Assembly (NCBI GenBank): GCA_015680685.1 | Contig: MNCI01004071.1 | Span: 161,174 to 225,173 of the forward strand | From: Gnetum montanum | Lineage: Eukaryota; Streptophyta; Gnetopsida; Gnetales; Gnetaceae | Reading direction: 5' to 3' | DNA: 64,000 nucleotides | Shown here: positions 60,185-64,000 of the stretch, one piece after another | Numbering within the stretch: the first letter of the stretch is position 1 | Layout: each line of letters starts with the position of its first letter | Made by a program: the position numbers and the translations under genes | Notes under the pieces: model-generated | What the model was told of the DNA's origin: nothing | The model's input: the letters and a program-made list of their open reading frames with translations, nothing else | Database searches by the model: none

Positions 60185-60405
60185 AGTCCACTATGACTAT
60201 AAACTAGCACAGATAGTCTGCTATGACTATAAACTCGCATAGCTCATCCTTGGGTCATGACGTTAAACTAGCAAAACATCCACTGTCTGCTACAACATTA
60301 AACTAGCATCCAATAGTCTACTAGGACTATAAACTAGCACATCATGGTCTTCTAGGACCTTAAACTGGGTTCACTGTCTGCTAGGAATTTAAACTAGCAT
60401 GTAGC
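60185..60405 (+). repeat. Array of TGCTA-N11-TAGCA units
   Basis: Units like CTGCTATGACTATAAACTAG recur eight or nine times at 28-45 base spacing, with TGCTA and TAGCA as inverted ends. Also at 63870-64000 and inside both gag regions. Confidence 0.85.
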
Positions 60406-61606
60406 TGATCTGATCCACACACTTGCCATTGCCTTGGGAGCACTCATAGCATCATTGCCTCCCACCATTTCGGTGATTCTTTTGGAACACTTGTCATTAG
60501 TTCAGCATTTAGAAGACTTATAGCATCATCACCCTAGCACTTTCACCAGCTTCCCAAGCACTTGCGAATGGCACAACATTCGACATATTTGTAGTGTCTT
60601 CATAGTTTTGCACTTGTTGCATCTTCACATCTAGCATTTGAACTTTCATTACATGTTTTGTGATTTTTTTGTCCTCTCTAAGTTGTGTTTGCAGGATGAA
60701 GCCTTGGAGGTAGTCGTGCAAGGGTGCATCTCATCATAGCAGCAAGTCACCACATTGCTTTGATGTGCATGATTAGACTTGTTGAGCCACTCAAGAGTGC
60801 ACATCCCCCTTATCCCTATTACAGCCTATGCACATCCATTCCTTCATCCCAATATCTTCTCATCCTCCCCATACTCATGATTTCACATCCCCTCTGATGC
60901 ATACACACTGTGACACACATGGCATTCTCTTCATATCAACCATTGAACCCATGGTCGATGTAACACAACTTGTCCTATGGGGAGCCTCTGTTGCATGGTT
61001 AAAGCCTAAGTGGATGTAACACAACTCATCCCGAGGAGGAAACACCTATCCTACAAATGAAATGTGAATACATCAAAACAAAGCCCATTTTCTTGATGGC
61101 CAAATTGCAGCTAGTATTCAGTAGTATCCAAACCCAAAAAAAGGTTCGCCTCACACAAAAAAAACAAAGTTGTAGCTAGTATTTAGTAGTAAGCCAAACC
61201 CAAAGAAGGTTCGTCTTATAGCAAAAAAAAAGAAAAATAAATCAACAATGTTGTAGCTTCACAATTGGCCCATCCTTAGATCGACTTTGACCCTTCCATG
61301 AGTACTTCGATGAAAGGTCAATGTTTCAAAGGTAAGCTACTTCATGCCATGGTCACCATCAGCCGTGCTAACTTCACATTTTACATCATGATCCACTATT
61401 TGCATTTCATTTCCAAAGCTTGCATTTCATCTTCTTAGCATCGGCTATACCCCTTGTCCCTTAGCATAACCTTATTTTCATAGCACTTTTGAACATGGCA
61501 AAACAATATCTGATCTTGTACCAATGAGTGATGTTGGTGGTATGTCTACTGTGGTGTTTTGCAATTCTTTGTCAACATCTCTCAGGCCACTCCTTCAGAC
61601 GTCAAT

Positions 61607-61619
61607 AAAGAGGGGCCAT
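61607..61619 (+). other. Polypurine tract of element beta
   Basis: AAAGAGGGGCCAT runs up to the LTR start TGAAACACC at 61620. Confidence 0.7.
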
Positions 61620-62989
61620 TGAAACACCACAAAATTTTTGGATCTCAGCATCTCAACTACAAATATGGCTAAGTGTCAAAATAGTGGCATTTTGATCATA
61701 TTTTTCCAAGTGTTGAGTGTAGTTAGCTCCAAGTTTTGACACTGTTTTGAAAAAATATGGGCAAAATGCGTAGCATATAAATGTCTCCCAATGTGCCATA
61801 TTTGCAAACTGTCTCTAAATGTCAGAACGATGGCACTTTCTGCACCCTATAACACTGCGTAGCGTAGTGCACTATTACACTGCATAGCATAGCATAGCAT
61901 AACATCCTATTACACTACGTAACGTAGCGCATTGTTACATAGCATAGCGTAGCATAGCATAACACCTTATTATGCTATGTAGCATAGCATAGCGTAGCGC
62001 ACTGTTACACTATGTAGCATAACATAGCGTCACATAATGTTATGCTACGTAGCATAGCGTAGCGTAACACCCTGCTATGCTACATAACACACTGTTATGC
62101 TACGTAACATCCATGTCTACTACAATGTAGCATTATGTTCAGTGTTGCAGCCAATGTCCCATGTCCCACATGTAACACGGGATTAGCATAGTAAACAGTA
62201 ACAACCAGCATCTTGTGTCCCATGCGCAACATGGAATGAGTGTAGCAGACAACATGATCCCACCCACCGCATTGGCATGTGGCACCTAATCCACATTTTG
62301 GGCTAAGCCTAGCCCTATAAATACCTTTGCATCCTCCTTTGAAAAAAAGGGGGAAGAAGGAAAATAGGGGAGACTTCCATTTCTTCACCAGCAAGGTAGT
62401 TGGCACTTCCATTTTTGGCATTGGACATTTTGGCACCCTGGCACATAGCTTCATAGGCAAACAAGACCTAAAGCACACTACACCAGTAGAGAGGCCCATC
62501 TACACCATAGGTTACACCATAGCCCCATTGTAGCCTAGTGGAATATCACATTGTACCAACCCAGTAGGCACAGTTCAACATAGTGAGCACTACACTTCAT
62601 AGCCTGACATCACCAAGGCTGTGATTGCACTCCCACTATGCCTATTTTACATTGTGTATACCTTTGTGAATTAGCTACACTCCCTCTTTTGGGGCGATGC
62701 ACTACTATTCTCAAATTCTTTTACATTTCTCAATCATTTTTCTATGGTATTTAGCAAAATTCTTGCATTTTCCTACATGTTTACATTACTATTCTCAAGC
62801 CTAGACACCTTGCTATGCTCTAGCTTTCCAGGACATTTTAACACCACGTAAGTCCCTGTCTAATCTACAAGGCCGTTCAGAGAATCCCATTTCTGTTTTC
62901 TCTAGCACGGCCCTCGCACGGATCTGGGGTTAGGTTGTATGCCTGATAACCTCTCAGTGTTCCAACCACTGACATTTTCAGACATAACA
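61620..62989 (+). repeat. 3' LTR of element beta
   Basis: 1370 bp, starts TGAAACACCACAAAA and ends CAGACATAACA. Palindromic array at 61855-62110, TATA near 62313. Followed by CTAGG and alpha's protease. Confidence 0.88.
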
Positions 62990-62994
62990 CTAGG
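62990..62994 (+). other. Right target-site duplication of element beta (CTAGG)
   Basis: Pairs with CTGGG at 54476-54480. Confidence 0.8.
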
Positions 62995-64000
62995 TAAGCC
63001 TTGGCTAGCTTAACTACAGGCTCTCTCCTCTCCCATCCATCAAGAATGCCATCTTCTATACAAAGGTGGTCAAGTGATCATCCACAGTGATAATGCCTCC
63101 TCTTCGGCTATCCACAACATAGGCATGGAGCAAGTGTCAGAGGTGGAGTTTCTTCATGATGCATCTACAGCAACCAACACAACACATAAGGCTGACACAC
63201 CCAAAACTTGCGGTTGAAGCCAACAACCACCCAAAGGACCCTAGGCCCTACATGTCCTCTGATCCAAAGTAGATTAGGAAACAACTACCTGGTCAAGGCA
63301 CTTCCTTAGTTGAAAATGTGCTAAACACCTACCTACCCCTTGCCTCTACTTACCATGCATTTTTTAACTTTCATTTACATCGCACTAGCCTATGCATTTA
63401 TGTTTTGCATGCTAATCATGCATTTCATATTGTTCATGTGTTTTTTGCTTTGTTTACACATTCATTGAAAAACATCAAAAATACATAGAAATCATAAAAT
63501 AAAAATTGCAAAAAAAAAACCACATAGCCTAAAAATGCCTTAAACTAGCCTATAACCTGAAATGGCTTTAAACTAACAACCTATGGCCATGGCCCTAAAC
63601 TAGCAACGTATAGCTTGCCATGGTCTTAAACTGGCAACCATGGCCCAAAAAAGCCTTAAACTAGTGTTGTGGCTTGGGATGGTCTAAAACTATCACTTTT
63701 CACATTGCTTTCTTTCATTCATGCATTTTAACTCTATTTACGATATGTGCCACTTGATGTTATTTTTCTAGTTGATTTTTACAGGATCTTACAAGCACGT
63801 AGCATGACTACGCATGCAACATCACACCTCATGCAAGCAAGGTAAGCACTTGTTTTCCATGATGTAAAAAACTGGCACAAATAGTTCACTATGACTATAA
63901 ACTAGTGCAAAAATCCACTATGACTATAAATTAGCATAGATCGTCCTTGGGTCATGATGTTAAACTAACATAATAGCTTGTCCACTATGATGTTAAACTA
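62995..64000 (+). mobile_element. Element alpha, right segment: protease end and post-protease region
   Basis: Starts KPWLA (after ILG at 54480), then ISSPIHQE and YKGGQVIIHSDNASSS to about 63180. No RT follows; instead come GGCYYTAAACTAGC-type phrases (63520-63690), the 57-nt splice-flanked segment (63785-63841) and the TGCTA-type repeat to the window end. Same order as beta. The 3' LTR of alpha is beyond the window. Confidence 0.78.

Larger units (their letters stand above)
59740..61600 (+). repeat. Non-coding post-protease region of element beta
   Basis: This takes the place of RT-RNase H-integrase. It holds T-rich stretches, tandem GGCCCAAAAAGGTCTTAAACT phrases (59970-60030), a 57-nt splice-flanked segment (60119-60175), an array of the TGCTA...TAGCA repeat (60190-60400), two 62-bp repeats (60955-61045) and two 75-bp repeats (61105-61245). 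Open frames here are low-complexity. Confidence 0.65.
54481..62989 (+). mobile_element. Element beta: non-autonomous gag-protease LTR element, 8.5 kb
   Basis: LTRs of 1393 bp (54481-55873) and 1370 bp (61620-62989) flank primer site, leader repeat, gag, protease and about 1.9 kb of non-coding sequence. No RT, RNase H or integrase motif was found. A near-perfect target duplication and continuity of alpha's protease reading across the insertion (ILG | KPWLA) prove nesting in alpha. It probably needs proteins from a full Tat-type partner. Confidence 0.87.

Noticed and set aside
60185-60405. Possible CRISPR-like array or tRNA cluster from regularly spaced 21-bp units
   Set aside because: Spacing is irregular, the intervening sequence is also repetitive, no tRNA fold is visible, and the element is a retrotransposon.

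Overview
The window reads as plant nuclear DNA from a large, repeat-rich genome. I see no intact host gene, no tRNA or rRNA gene, and no prokaryotic organisation. Nearly everything recognisable is decayed retrotransposon sequence: Ty3/gypsy LTR elements of the Tat and Athila lineages plus one LINE. Stop codons and frameshifts are frequent, and many look like C-to-T or G-to-A changes. A conifer or similar large-genome seed plant would fit, but no single gene fixes the species.

The layout is a set of nested insertions. Positions 1-7121 are the 3' part of a Tat-type element (element 1). It has an RNase H segment upstream of reverse transcriptase and a 3.3 kb 3' LTR (3851-7121) that carries a broken cytochrome P450 gene fragment (about 4320-5140). 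Element 1 sits in an Athila-like element A, whose remains are 7122-9747 and 22908-26264. A second Athila-like element, B (9748-22907, about 13.2 kb), is inserted in A's third ORF. B has LTRs of about 0.9 kb, a tRNA-Asp-type primer site, gag, protease, RT, RNase H, integrase, a 2 kb spacer, a third ORF with coiled-coil character, a polypurine tract and a 3' LTR.

Positions 26265-28000 are unassigned. A minus-strand LINE follows in two pieces (about 28000-31141 and 40066-40900). It is split inside its ORF1 zinc knuckle by Athila-like element C (31142-40060), which has two 906-bp LTRs, a perfect 5-bp target duplication and a 4 kb internal deletion. A relic integrase tail plus a diverged LTR of the same family lies at 42195-43414, and a clean solo LTR with a 5-bp target duplication at 44929-45726.

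From about 46972 a different stack begins. A tRNA-Asp-primed element (LTR, primer site, gag) is interrupted at 49028 by element alpha, and alpha is interrupted in its protease at 54481 by its relative beta (54481-62989). Alpha then resumes and runs off the window. Alpha and beta encode gag and protease but show no RT, RNase H or integrase, so they look non-autonomous. They are rich in unusual repeats: palindromic GCTACGTAGC-type arrays in U3, a 94-104 bp minisatellite, a dispersed 21-bp unit with inverted ends, and a conserved 57-nt segment bounded by splice-site-like sequences.

The sequence supports these domain and boundary assignments directly. Lineage names rest on recalled family motifs, and expression, splicing and mobilisation are inference.
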